A DNA stretch of 5,445 bases from an uncultured Klebsiella sp. (GTDB lineage: Bacteria; Pseudomonadota; Gammaproteobacteria; Enterobacterales; Enterobacteriaceae): positions 1-5,445 of the forward strand of contig CABUCP010000249.1 of NCBI GenBank assembly GCA_902490055.1, in the 5' to 3' direction. The notes beneath the pieces were generated by a model. It made no database searches, was not told the DNA's origin, and saw only the letters and a program-made list of their open reading frames with translations. A program made the position numbers and the translations under genes. The first letter of the stretch is position 1. Every line of letters begins with the position of its first letter. Positions 1 to 5,445 of the stretch are shown in pieces.

Positions 1-3
1 CAG

Positions 4-19
4 ACGCAAACGTTTTCGT
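4..19 (+). promoter_or_regulatory. PurR operator (PUR box) upstream of purT
   Basis: The 16 bases ACGCAAACGTTTTCGT fit the PurR operator consensus as I know it, with the characteristic central CAAACGTTTTC core. PurR is the LacI-family purine repressor that binds DNA with hypoxanthine or guanine as corepressor. The site ends one base before the -10 hexamer, so it fills the promoter spacer, and a bound repressor would block RNA polymerase. The control of purT by PurR is inferred from this site and its position; the match itself is read directly. Confidence 0.9.
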
Positions 20-20
20 T

Positions 21-26
21 TATAAT
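21..26 (+). promoter_or_regulatory. purT promoter, -10 box
   Basis: A perfect TATAAT hexamer lies 34 bases before the purT start codon. With a usual 17-bp spacer the -35 hexamer would cover roughly -2 to 4 and is mostly outside the window, so it cannot be judged. Transcription would start near 32-34, giving a leader of about 27-29 nt. That leader carries only a modest purine-rich Shine-Dalgarno stretch (GAGAGTAGG, 50-58). Confidence 0.75.
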
Positions 27-60
27 GCCCGGCATGTGTTTTTTACCCTGAGAGTAGGTT

Positions 61-1239
61 ATGACTGTATTAGGTACCGCGCTGCGTCCTGCGGCCACCA
101 AGGTAATGTTGTTAGGTTCCGGCGAACTCGGTAAAGAAGTCGCTATTGAGTGCCAGCGCTTGGGCATTGAAACCATCGCCGTCGACCGCTACCCCGATGC
201 GCCGGCTATGCAGGTCGCCCACCGTTCTCACGTTATCAATATGCTGCACGGCGACGCGCTGCGTGAACTGATCGCCGCGGAACAGCCGGATTTTATCGTG
301 CCGGAGATCGAAGCGATTGCCACCGATACCCTGGTCGAACTGGAGCAAGCCGGGCAAAAAGTGGTGCCGACGGCGCGGGCCGCAAAGCTCACCATGAACC
401 GCGAAGGCATTCGCCGCCTGGCGGCCGAAGAGCTGCAGATCCCGACCTCCGCCTATCGCTTTGCCGATAGCGAAGAAGGATTCCGCGCCGCCGTCGCGGA
501 AATTGGCCTGCCTTGTATCATTAAGCCGGTCATGAGCTCCTCCGGTAAAGGCCAGAGTTTTATCCGCTCGGCTGACCAGCTCAGCGCCGCCTGGCAATAC
601 GCCCAGCAGGGCGGGCGCGCTGGCGCGGGGCGCGTCATCGTCGAAGGGGTCGTCAATTTTGATTTTGAAATCACCCTGCTCACCGTTAGCGCCGTCGACG
701 GCGTGCACTTCTGCGCCCCGGTCGGCCATCGCCAGGAAGATGGCGACTACCGTGAATCCTGGCAGCCGCAGCAGATGAGCGAGCTTGCGCTGGAGCGGGC
801 GCAGGACATCGCCGGCAAGGTCGTTCTGGCGCTGGGTGGATATGGTCTCTTCGGCGTGGAGCTGTTTGTGTGCGGCGATGAGGTTATCTTCAGTGAGGTC
901 TCCCCTCGCCCGCACGATACCGGAATGGTTACCTTAATCTCGCAGGACCTTTCGGAGTTCGCCCTGCACGTTCGCGCCTTCCTCGGCCTGCCGATCGGCG
1001 CTGTCCGCCAGTATGGCCCGGCGGCATCGGCGGTAATTTTACCGCAGCTCACCAGTGAGAACGTCTCTTTCGGCAATCTGCAGGCCGCCGTCGGCGCAGG
1101 ACTGCAGCTACGCCTGTTCGGTAAACCGGAAATCGCCGGCGCGCGTCGCCTTGGCGTGACGCTCGCCGTCGCTGACAACGTCGATGAAGCCATCTATCGC
1201 GCCAAAATCGCCGCTGCCGCGGTGGTGGTGAAGGGATAA
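61..1239 (+). CDS. purT: Formate-dependent phosphoribosylglycinamide formyltransferase PurT (GAR transformylase 2)
   Basis: PurT makes N-formyl-GAR from GAR, formate and ATP, through a formyl phosphate intermediate. This is the folate-independent alternative to PurN in cytosolic purine synthesis. The protein has 392 residues, as in E. coli, and belongs to the ATP-grasp superfamily. Visible features in order are a glycine-rich N-terminal loop with the GAR-contacting Glu22-Leu23, Glu82, the ATP-binding Arg114 and Lys155, the SSGKGQ loop at 160-165, EGVV at 195-198, Glu203, the Mg-binding Glu267 and Glu279, Asp286, and the GAR-phosphate contacts Lys355 and Arg362-Arg363. All expected catalytic positions are intact. 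The ATG at 61 gives the family length and follows a GAGAGTAGG stretch. The gene is probably a single transcription unit, preceded by a PurR operator and converging on eda. Residue roles come from the known E. coli enzyme; their presence is read here. Confidence 0.98.
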   Translation: MTVLGTALRPAATKVMLLGSGELGKEVAIECQRLGIETIAVDRYPDAPAMQVAHRSHVINMLHGDALRELIAAEQPDFIVPEIEAIATDTLVELEQAGQKVVPTARAAKLTMNREGIRRLAAEELQIPTSAYRFADSEEGFRAAVAEIGLPCIIKPVMSSSGKGQSFIRSADQLSAAWQYAQQGGRAGAGRVIVEGVVNFDFEITLLTVSAVDGVHFCAPVGHRQEDGDYRESWQPQQMSELALERAQDIAGKVVLALGGYGLFGVELFVCGDEVIFSEVSPRPHDTGMVTLISQDLSEFALHVRAFLGLPIGAVRQYGPAASAVILPQLTSENVSFGNLQAAVGAGLQLRLFGKPEIAGARRLGVTLAVADNVDEAIYRAKIAAAAVVVKG

Positions 1240-1272
1240 AAAAAGCCCGGTCGCTTGCGCGCGCCGGGCTTT
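1238..1272. terminator. Shared intrinsic terminator between convergent purT and eda
   Basis: The arms AAAGCCCGG (1242-1250) and CCGGGCTTT (1264-1272) form a 9-bp stem, and the loop region can add an inner CGC/GCG helix. On the - strand the hairpin is followed by seven T residues (1244-1238), a strong terminator for edd-eda. On the + strand it is followed by only three T residues, which are themselves part of the stem, so purT termination should be weaker. The - strand T-tract reaches into the purT TAA stop codon. Confidence 0.9.
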
Positions 1273-1292
1273 CGTCATTTAAGGCGCAGAAA

Positions 1293-1934
1293 TTATTTCG
1301 CGCCTTCTACCGCTTCACGAGCCAGCTTAGTGATACGCTCGTAATCGCCAGCCTCCAGCGCGTCGGCTGGAACCAGCCAGGAACCGCCGATACACAGCAC
1401 GCTGTTCAGCGCCAGGTAATCGCGATAGTTCGCCGGAGAGATACCGCCAGTCGGGCAGAAACGAATGTGACCGAACGGACCCGCAATCGCCTGCAGCGCT
1501 TTCACGCCGCCGTTAGCTTCCGCCGGGAAGAATTTGAATTCTTTCAGACCATACTGCATGCCCAGCATCAGTTCGGAAACGGTGCTGATCCCCGGGATCA
1601 GCGGGATAGTGCCTTCTTCCGTTGCCGCCTGCAGCAGGGATTCAGTCAGACCCGGGCTAATCGCGAACTGGGCGCCCGCTTCGGTAACGGCTTTCAGTTG
1701 TTCAACGTTGGTGACGGTACCGGCGCCGACAATCGCGTCCGGCACTTCTTTCGCGATAGCGCGGATAGCTTCCAGCGCGCACTCGGTGCGCAGAGTCACT
1801 TCCAGAACGCGTACGCCGCCTGCGACCAGCGCTTTTGCCATCGGCACAGCGTGTTCCAGCTTTTTCACCACGATAACCGGAACTACCGGGCCGTTAGTGA
1901 GGATTGCTTCTGCAGTTGTTTTCCAGTTTTTCAT
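1293..1934 (-). CDS. eda: KDPG aldolase / 2-keto-4-hydroxyglutarate aldolase (Entner-Doudoroff aldolase)
   Basis: Eda cleaves 2-keto-3-deoxy-6-phosphogluconate to pyruvate and glyceraldehyde 3-phosphate, the last step of the Entner-Doudoroff pathway. It also handles KDPG from hexuronate breakdown and has 2-keto-4-hydroxyglutarate aldolase activity. It is a cytosolic class I aldolase with a TIM-barrel fold, a trimer in E. coli. The 213-residue protein shows the catalytic Glu45 in VLEVTLR, Arg49, Thr73 in GAGTV, the Schiff-base lysine in KEFKFFP (Lys134 here, Lys133 in E. coli) and the phosphate-binding FCPTGGI segment near 159-165. Compared with the E. coli protein as I recall it, there is one extra Glu near 106-107 (TEEGT) and no final Leu, so the total length is unchanged. 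The ATG at 1934 matches the family start, with a modest GAGAG Shine-Dalgarno nine bases upstream. It is second in the edd-eda operon, 38 bp after edd. E. coli has extra eda promoters inside edd; I could not locate them here with confidence. Confidence 0.98.
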   Translation of the reverse strand: MKNWKTTAEAILTNGPVVPVIVVKKLEHAVPMAKALVAGGVRVLEVTLRTECALEAIRAIAKEVPDAIVGAGTVTNVEQLKAVTEAGAQFAISPGLTESLLQAATEEGTIPLIPGISTVSELMLGMQYGLKEFKFFPAEANGGVKALQAIAGPFGHIRFCPTGGISPANYRDYLALNSVLCIGGSWLVPADALEAGDYERITKLAREAVEGAK

Positions 1935-1943
1935 CAGAGTTTT

Positions 1944-1948
1944 CTCTC
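1944..1948 (-). promoter_or_regulatory. Ribosome binding site of eda, partly within a small hairpin
   Basis: GAGAG on the - strand lies nine bases before the eda ATG and is the only Shine-Dalgarno-like stretch at suitable spacing. Four of its bases (AGAG, 1947-1944) can pair with CTCT (1939-1936) across an AAAA loop, so part of the site may be occluded. The stem has only four pairs, so any effect would be small. Confidence 0.55.
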
Positions 1949-1972
1949 GCCAGATCTACAAATCGAATCGTC

Positions 1973-3784
1973 TTAAAAAGTGATGCAGGTTGCACCCTGC
2001 TCGGCTCCGGAGAGCTTTTCACGCAGCGCGCCGAACATCTCGCGGCCGGTACCAACCCTGGAGCCGCTGAGGTCAGGAATATGCGGCTGACGCGCCGACA
2101 GTTCAGCGTCATCCACCAACAGGGTCAGTTCACCCGTCTGTCCGTTCACGCGAATCATATCGCCATCGCGTACCTTCGCCAGCAGTCCGCCATCGTACGC
2201 CTCAGGCGTAACATGGATGGCTGATGGAACTTTGCCAGATGCGCCGGAGAGTCGGCCATCGGTAACCAGCGCAATTTTGAAACGGCGGTCCAATAATACA
2301 CCAAGTGGCGGCATAAGTTTATGTAATTCTGGCATGCCGTTCGCTTTTGGCCCTTGATGGCGCACCACGACGACGCAATCTTTGTCGAGGAGTCCGGCTT
2401 CAAATGCCGGCAGAACGTCATGCTGACTTTCGAAAACGACCGCAGGCGCTTCAATAATCTGGTTTTCTACCGGCACGGCGGAAGTTTTCATCACCGCGCG
2501 GCCAAGGTTGCCGCTCAGTACTTTAGTGCCGCCATGGCGCGAGAACGGTTTATCGAAGGTCGCGATGACCTGATCGTCAAGCGGCGCGGCCGCTCCTGCA
2601 CGCCAGTCCAGTTCGCCGTTATTCAGCCACGGCTCCATGGTGTAGCGTGAGAGGCCAAAACCGGCGACGGTGTTAACATCTTCATGCAGGAGCCCGCCTT
2701 TCAGCAGCTCGCGGACCAGTACCGGTACGCCGCCCGCCGCCTGGAAGTGGTTAATATCCGCCGGGCCGTTCGGATACAGACGCGCCAGCAGCGGCACCAC
2801 ATCGGAAAGATCGGAGAAGTCATCCCAATTGATGATAATGCCTGCCGCGCGCGCCATCGCCACCAGGTGCATAGTGTGGTTGGTAGAGCCGCCGGTCGCC
2901 AGCAGCGCGACGATACCGTTGACCACCACTTTTTCGTCAATCATTTTACCCAGCGGCATCCATTCGTTGCCGTTGCCGGTCATCCGTGTCACCTGGCGCG
3001 CGGCGGCGCTGGTCAACGCTTCGCGCAGCGGCGCGTCCGGATGCACGAACGAGGAACCAGGCAACTGCATCCCCATGAACTCCACGACCATCTGGTTGGT
3101 GTTAGCTGTTCCGTAGAAAGTACAGGTGCCCGGCGCATGATAAGAAGCCGCTTCGGATTCGAGCAGCGCCATGCGATCAACTTTACCTTCGGCATACAGT
3201 TGGCGAATGCGCACCTTCTCTTTATTCGGCAGGCCGCTGGCCATCGGGCCCGAAGGGATGAACACCGACGGCAGATGACCGAACGACAGCGCCGCCATGG
3301 TCAGTCCAGGGACAATTTTATCGCACACGCCAAGATACAATGCGCCGTCGAACATATTGTGCGACAGGCCGATCGCGGCGGACATGGCAATCACTTCACG
3401 ACTCAACAGCGACAGCTCCATACCGTCCTGCCCTTGGGTAACGCCGTCGCACATCGCCGGTACTCCGCCCGCCACCTGGCCGACGGCATTGGCCGAGTGC
3501 AGCGCTTTGCGGATGATATCCGGGTAGTGTTCATACGGCTGATGAGCGGACAACATATCGTTGTAGGAGGTGATAATGGCGATGTTGTTGCGCAACATGC
3601 TTTTCAGTGAAGCTTTATCATCTGACTGACAGGCGGCAAAACCGTGCGCCAGATTACCGCAGGCCAGCTGCGAGCGATGGACGGTATCGCTTTTAGCCTG
3701 GTTAATCCGGGCGAGGTAGGCAGAGCGGGTTTCGCGTGACCGTTCGATAATGCGATTTGTTACCCGTAACATTGTCGAATTCAT
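1973..3784 (-). CDS. edd: 6-phosphogluconate dehydratase (Entner-Doudoroff)
   Basis: Edd dehydrates 6-phosphogluconate to KDPG, the committing step of the Entner-Doudoroff pathway, in the cytosol. It belongs to the IlvD/Edd dehydratase family and carries an oxygen-sensitive iron-sulfur cluster. The 603 residues equal the E. coli length. Cluster-binding cysteines are present at Cys154 (GVCDKIVPG, family signature 1) and Cys221 ([12 protein letters not shown]). The conserved MCDGVTQG segment lies near 111-118 and the C-terminal signature [14 protein letters not shown] at 508-521. The start at 3784 follows a strong GAGGAG Shine-Dalgarno with 5-base spacing, and Asn-2 is followed by the [15 protein letters not shown] stretch typical of enterobacterial Edd; the nearby Met5 has no comparable site. 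It is the first gene of edd-eda, with a 222-bp upstream gap holding a GntR-type operator that implies gluconate induction. Nothing suggests truncation or loss of activity. Confidence 0.98.
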   Translation of the reverse strand: MNSTMLRVTNRIIERSRETRSAYLARINQAKSDTVHRSQLACGNLAHGFAACQSDDKASLKSMLRNNIAIITSYNDMLSAHQPYEHYPDIIRKALHSANAVGQVAGGVPAMCDGVTQGQDGMELSLLSREVIAMSAAIGLSHNMFDGALYLGVCDKIVPGLTMAALSFGHLPSVFIPSGPMASGLPNKEKVRIRQLYAEGKVDRMALLESEAASYHAPGTCTFYGTANTNQMVVEFMGMQLPGSSFVHPDAPLREALTSAAARQVTRMTGNGNEWMPLGKMIDEKVVVNGIVALLATGGSTNHTMHLVAMARAAGIIINWDDFSDLSDVVPLLARLYPNGPADINHFQAAGGVPVLVRELLKGGLLHEDVNTVAGFGLSRYTMEPWLNNGELDWRAGAAAPLDDQVIATFDKPFSRHGGTKVLSGNLGRAVMKTSAVPVENQIIEAPAVVFESQHDVLPAFEAGLLDKDCVVVVRHQGPKANGMPELHKLMPPLGVLLDRRFKIALVTDGRLSGASGKVPSAIHVTPEAYDGGLLAKVRDGDMIRVNGQTGELTLLVDDAELSARQPHIPDLSGSRVGTGREMFGALREKLSGAEQGATCITF

Positions 3785-3789
3785 AGAGG

Positions 3790-3795
3790 CTCCTC
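3790..3795 (-). promoter_or_regulatory. Strong Shine-Dalgarno site of edd
   Basis: GAGGAG on the - strand sits five bases before the edd ATG and is preceded by an AT-rich ATAAATTTT stretch that should keep the site unpaired. It settles the start at 3784 in favour of the downstream Met codon at 3770-3772. It is clearly stronger than the eda site in the same operon. Confidence 0.85.
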
Positions 3796-3894
3796 AAAAT
3801 TTATCTGTCCGGCCACAGCGCAATGACGACGTTTAATCGTGCAAGTAGCACCACTGCTGGGGCTCAGGGGCAATATGTCTGCAGGCAGTGTAAT

Positions 3895-3929
3895 AAAAAA
3901 AGCCCCGGGGGTGAATCCTCCCGGGGCTT
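3895..3929 (-). terminator. Intrinsic terminator downstream of zwf
   Basis: On the - strand, AAGCCCCGGG (3929-3920) pairs with CCCGGGGCTT (3909-3900) in a perfect 10-bp GC-rich stem with a 10-base loop. Five further T residues (3899-3895) and then ATTA follow. The + strand has no T-run after the hairpin, so it acts in the zwf direction. It starts 77 bases after the zwf stop codon and ends 110 bases before the edd start codon. Confidence 0.9.
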
Positions 3930-3941
3930 AAAAGATTAAAA

Positions 3942-3947
3942 ATTATG
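3942..3947 (-). promoter_or_regulatory. Possible -10 box of the gluconate-responsive edd promoter
   Basis: CATAAT on the - strand matches five of six bases of the sigma-70 -10 hexamer. It would start transcription near 3935, just before the zwf terminator hairpin. No good -35 hexamer is present 16-18 bases upstream; that region is occupied by the GntR-like operator. The operator would then be centred near -40, a normal place for repression. TTTAAT at 3940-3935 is an alternative. The exact promoter is a guess; that a GntR-controlled edd promoter exists is known from E. coli. Confidence 0.35.
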
Positions 3948-3966
3948 CGCCTGACTGCGCCAGATC

Positions 3967-3982
3967 ATGTTACCGGTAAAAT
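3967..3982 (-). promoter_or_regulatory. GntR-type gluconate operator for edd-eda
   Basis: The site reads ATTTTACCGGTAACAT on the - strand (ATGTTACCGGTAAAAT on the + strand), with a perfect TTACCGGTAA palindrome at its centre. It resembles the ATGTTACCGGTAACAT-like operators of the E. coli gluconate repressor GntR, which releases DNA when gluconate is present. It lies 24 bases past the zwf stop codon and 182 bases before the edd start codon. The sequence match is direct; the assignment to GntR is from memory of the consensus and from the neighbouring Entner-Doudoroff genes. Confidence 0.8.
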
Positions 3983-4006
3983 AACTCTCCCGGATTAGCG
4001 ATGAGC

Positions 4007-5445
4007 TTACTCGAATTCGTTCCAGGAACGGCCATCGCGGGTGATCATCGCAACCGATGCCACCGGCCCCCAGGTCCCAGCCTGGTAAGGCTTCGGCGCA
4101 TCGCCGTCAGCCGCCCACGCGCCGGTAATAGAGTCAACCCACTTCCACGCCTCTTCAACTTCATCACGGCGCACGAACAGCGCCTGGATACCACGCATGG
4201 TTTCCAACAGCAGGCGTTCATAGGCATCTGCCAGGTGAGTCTGATTGAAGGTCTCGGAGTAGCTCAGGTCCAGCTTAGTGATCTGCAGATTATGTTTATG
4301 ATCGAGACCAGGAACTTTGTTAAGCACCTGAATATCAACACCTTCATCCGGCTGCAGACGAATGGTCAATTTGTTCTGCGGCAACTCCTGCCAGGTCTCT
4401 TTGAACAGGTTCAGTTCCGGAGTTTTGAAGTAAACCACGACTTCGGAACATTTGGTCGGCAGACGTTTACCGGTACGCAGGTAGAACGGTACGCCAGCCC
4501 AGCGCCAGTTATCGATATCCACGCGGATGGCCACAAAGGTCTCAGTATTACTGGATTTGTTAGCGCCCTCTTCTTCCAGGTAGCCCGGCACTTTTTTACC
4601 TTGCGCAAAACCGGCGGTGTACTGACCGCGAACGGTTTTTTCACGCACGTTCGAGCGATCGATACGGCGCAGCGACTTCAGCACTTTCACTTTTTCATCG
4701 CGGATGCTGTCGGCAGTCAGATCGGACGGCGGCGACATGGCAATCATGCACAGGATCTGCAGCAGGTGGTTTTGGATCATATCGCGCATCTGCCCGGCCT
4801 GATCGAAATAGCCCCAGCGCCCTTCAATGCCAACCTCTTCCGCCACGGTAATTTCAACGTGGTCAATGGTGCGGCAGTCCCAGTTGTTGACGAACAGGGA
4901 GTTAGCAAAGCGCAGCGCCAGCAGGTTCAGTACCGTTTCTTTGCCCAGATAGTGGTCGATACGGTAAACCTGGCACTCTTCAAAGAATTCGCCAACCTGG
5001 TCATTGATCTCGCGAGAGGTATCCAGCGAGGTGCCAAGCGGTTTTTCCATCACGACACGTGCCGGTTTGGCATTCAGTTTTGCCTCGCCCAACCCTTTGC
5101 AGATCGCGCCGAAGGTGCTTGGCGGCATAGCGAAGTAGTTGATGGTGACGCGGTTTTCCTGGTCCAGCATTTCACCCAGGCGGGTGAAGCCGCTGGTATC
5201 GTTGACATCAAGATTACAGAAGTCCAGACGACCGCTCAGGGTCTCCCACAAACCTTCATCGATTTTCTCTTTCATGAAGGTTTCCAACGCTTCACGCACC
5301 ACTTTGGTGTAAGCGTCTTTATCCCAATCGGCGCGACCGACGCCGATGATGCGGGTTTCCGGGTTGATCTGGCCAGCTTTTTCAAGCTGATACAGGGAAG
5401 GCAACAGTTTACGGCGCGCGAGGTCACCCTTCGCTCCGAAAATGA
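4007..5445 (-). CDS. zwf: Glucose-6-phosphate 1-dehydrogenase, 5' end beyond the window
   Basis: Zwf oxidises glucose 6-phosphate to 6-phosphogluconolactone with NADP+, opening the oxidative pentose phosphate and Entner-Doudoroff routes and supplying NADPH in the cytosol. The open frame runs to the window edge. The first visible residues are [14 protein letters not shown], which contain the N-terminal GxxGDLA dinucleotide-binding loop (5417-5437) and correspond to E. coli residue 14 onward, so about 13 codons are missing. The TTG at 5402-5404 is an internal Leu codon, not the start. The active-site motif RIDHYLGK lies at 4940-4963, and EKPLGTS and the NADP-domain/catalytic-domain segments around it are intact. 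The C-terminus ends in SWNEFE, as in E. coli, so the full protein should have about 491 residues. One unusual point is Cys in [10 protein letters not shown], where E. coli has Asn. The promoter, which in E. coli answers to SoxS, MarA and Rob, lies outside the window. Confidence 0.97.
   Translation of the reverse strand, partial: IFGAKGDLARRKLLPSLYQLEKAGQINPETRIIGVGRADWDKDAYTKVVREALETFMKEKIDEGLWETLSGRLDFCNLDVNDTSGFTRLGEMLDQENRVTINYFAMPPSTFGAICKGLGEAKLNAKPARVVMEKPLGTSLDTSREINDQVGEFFEECQVYRIDHYLGKETVLNLLALRFANSLFVNNWDCRTIDHVEITVAEEVGIEGRWGYFDQAGQMRDMIQNHLLQILCMIAMSPPSDLTADSIRDEKVKVLKSLRRIDRSNVREKTVRGQYTAGFAQGKKVPGYLEEEGANKSSNTETFVAIRVDIDNWRWAGVPFYLRTGKRLPTKCSEVVVYFKTPELNLFKETWQELPQNKLTIRLQPDEGVDIQVLNKVPGLDHKHNLQITKLDLSYSETFNQTHLADAYERLLLETMRGIQALFVRRDEVEEAWKWVDSITGAWAADGDAPKPYQAGTWGPVASVAMITRDGRSWNEFE

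Noticed and set aside
112..915. A 267-codon open frame on the - strand inside purT
   Set aside because: It lies fully antisense to a gene with every PurT catalytic residue. Its product is rich in Arg, Asp, Gly and Phe with no recognisable domain, as expected from a GC-rich shadow frame, and no Shine-Dalgarno or promoter supports it.
1467..1983. Two overlapping + strand open frames across eda
   Set aside because: Both are antisense to eda, overlap each other in different frames, and have low-complexity compositions without domains.
1975..2000. Terminator-like hairpin at the end of edd (GCAGG/CCTGC stem and five T residues, - strand)
   Set aside because: The stem has only five pairs, the T-run starts five bases after it, and the sequence is constrained by the conserved Edd C-terminus ending in TCITF. 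It is unlikely to separate edd from eda.
1935..2150. Internal eda promoters expected from E. coli
   Set aside because: E. coli has promoters near the end of edd that raise basal eda expression. I searched the - strand here and found no -35/-10 pair good enough to report.
2684..3610. A 308-codon open frame on the + strand inside edd
   Set aside because: It is antisense to the well-conserved edd gene, and its His-, Arg- and Gln-rich product looks like a reverse-complement artefact. No initiation signal is visible.
3856..3873. Second AGCCCC copy in the edd leader that could pair with the zwf terminator arm
   Set aside because: It lies downstream of the terminator, so it is transcribed too late to act as an antiterminator for it. 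A shared six-base GC-rich word can occur by chance.

Overview
This is an ordinary, well-conserved piece of an enterobacterial core chromosome: the purT - eda - edd - zwf neighbourhood, in the gene order known from Escherichia coli. All four proteins resemble their E. coli counterparts closely in length and catalytic residues. The differences spread through them (an extra Glu in Eda, a different Edd N-terminus, several Zwf substitutions) and the GC-rich third codon positions suggest a relative such as Klebsiella, Raoultella or Enterobacter rather than E. coli itself. The genus is an inference from general appearance, not a database match.

Layout. Positions 1-60 hold the purT promoter: a consensus-like PurR operator followed directly by a perfect TATAAT box. 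purT (61-1239, + strand) is complete. It converges on eda, and the 53-bp gap between them (1240-1292) holds one GC-rich hairpin that serves both transcripts. eda (1293-1934) and edd (1973-3784) lie on the - strand, 38 bp apart, and should be co-transcribed as edd-eda. The 222-bp gap upstream of edd (3785-4006) holds the edd Shine-Dalgarno sequence, a strong intrinsic terminator for zwf, a possible -10 box and a GntR-type gluconate operator. zwf (4007 to the window edge, - strand) lacks only its first dozen or so codons. No gap exceeds 300 bases.

How the genes work together. Zwf oxidises glucose 6-phosphate, the first step toward 6-phosphogluconate. Edd dehydrates 6-phosphogluconate to KDPG, and Eda splits KDPG into pyruvate and glyceraldehyde 3-phosphate. 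Zwf, Edd and Eda therefore give the entry to the oxidative pentose phosphate route plus the complete Entner-Doudoroff branch, and the GntR-like site would tie edd-eda to gluconate. PurT is unrelated to this pathway: it is the formate-dependent GAR transformylase of purine synthesis, placed under its own PurR-type control.

I found no mobile element, CRISPR array, RNA gene, toxin-antitoxin pair, defence gene or other previously undescribed system. The most interesting feature is the zwf-edd junction. The presumed gluconate operator and promoter lie upstream of the zwf terminator, so an edd transcript starting there would have to read through that hairpin.
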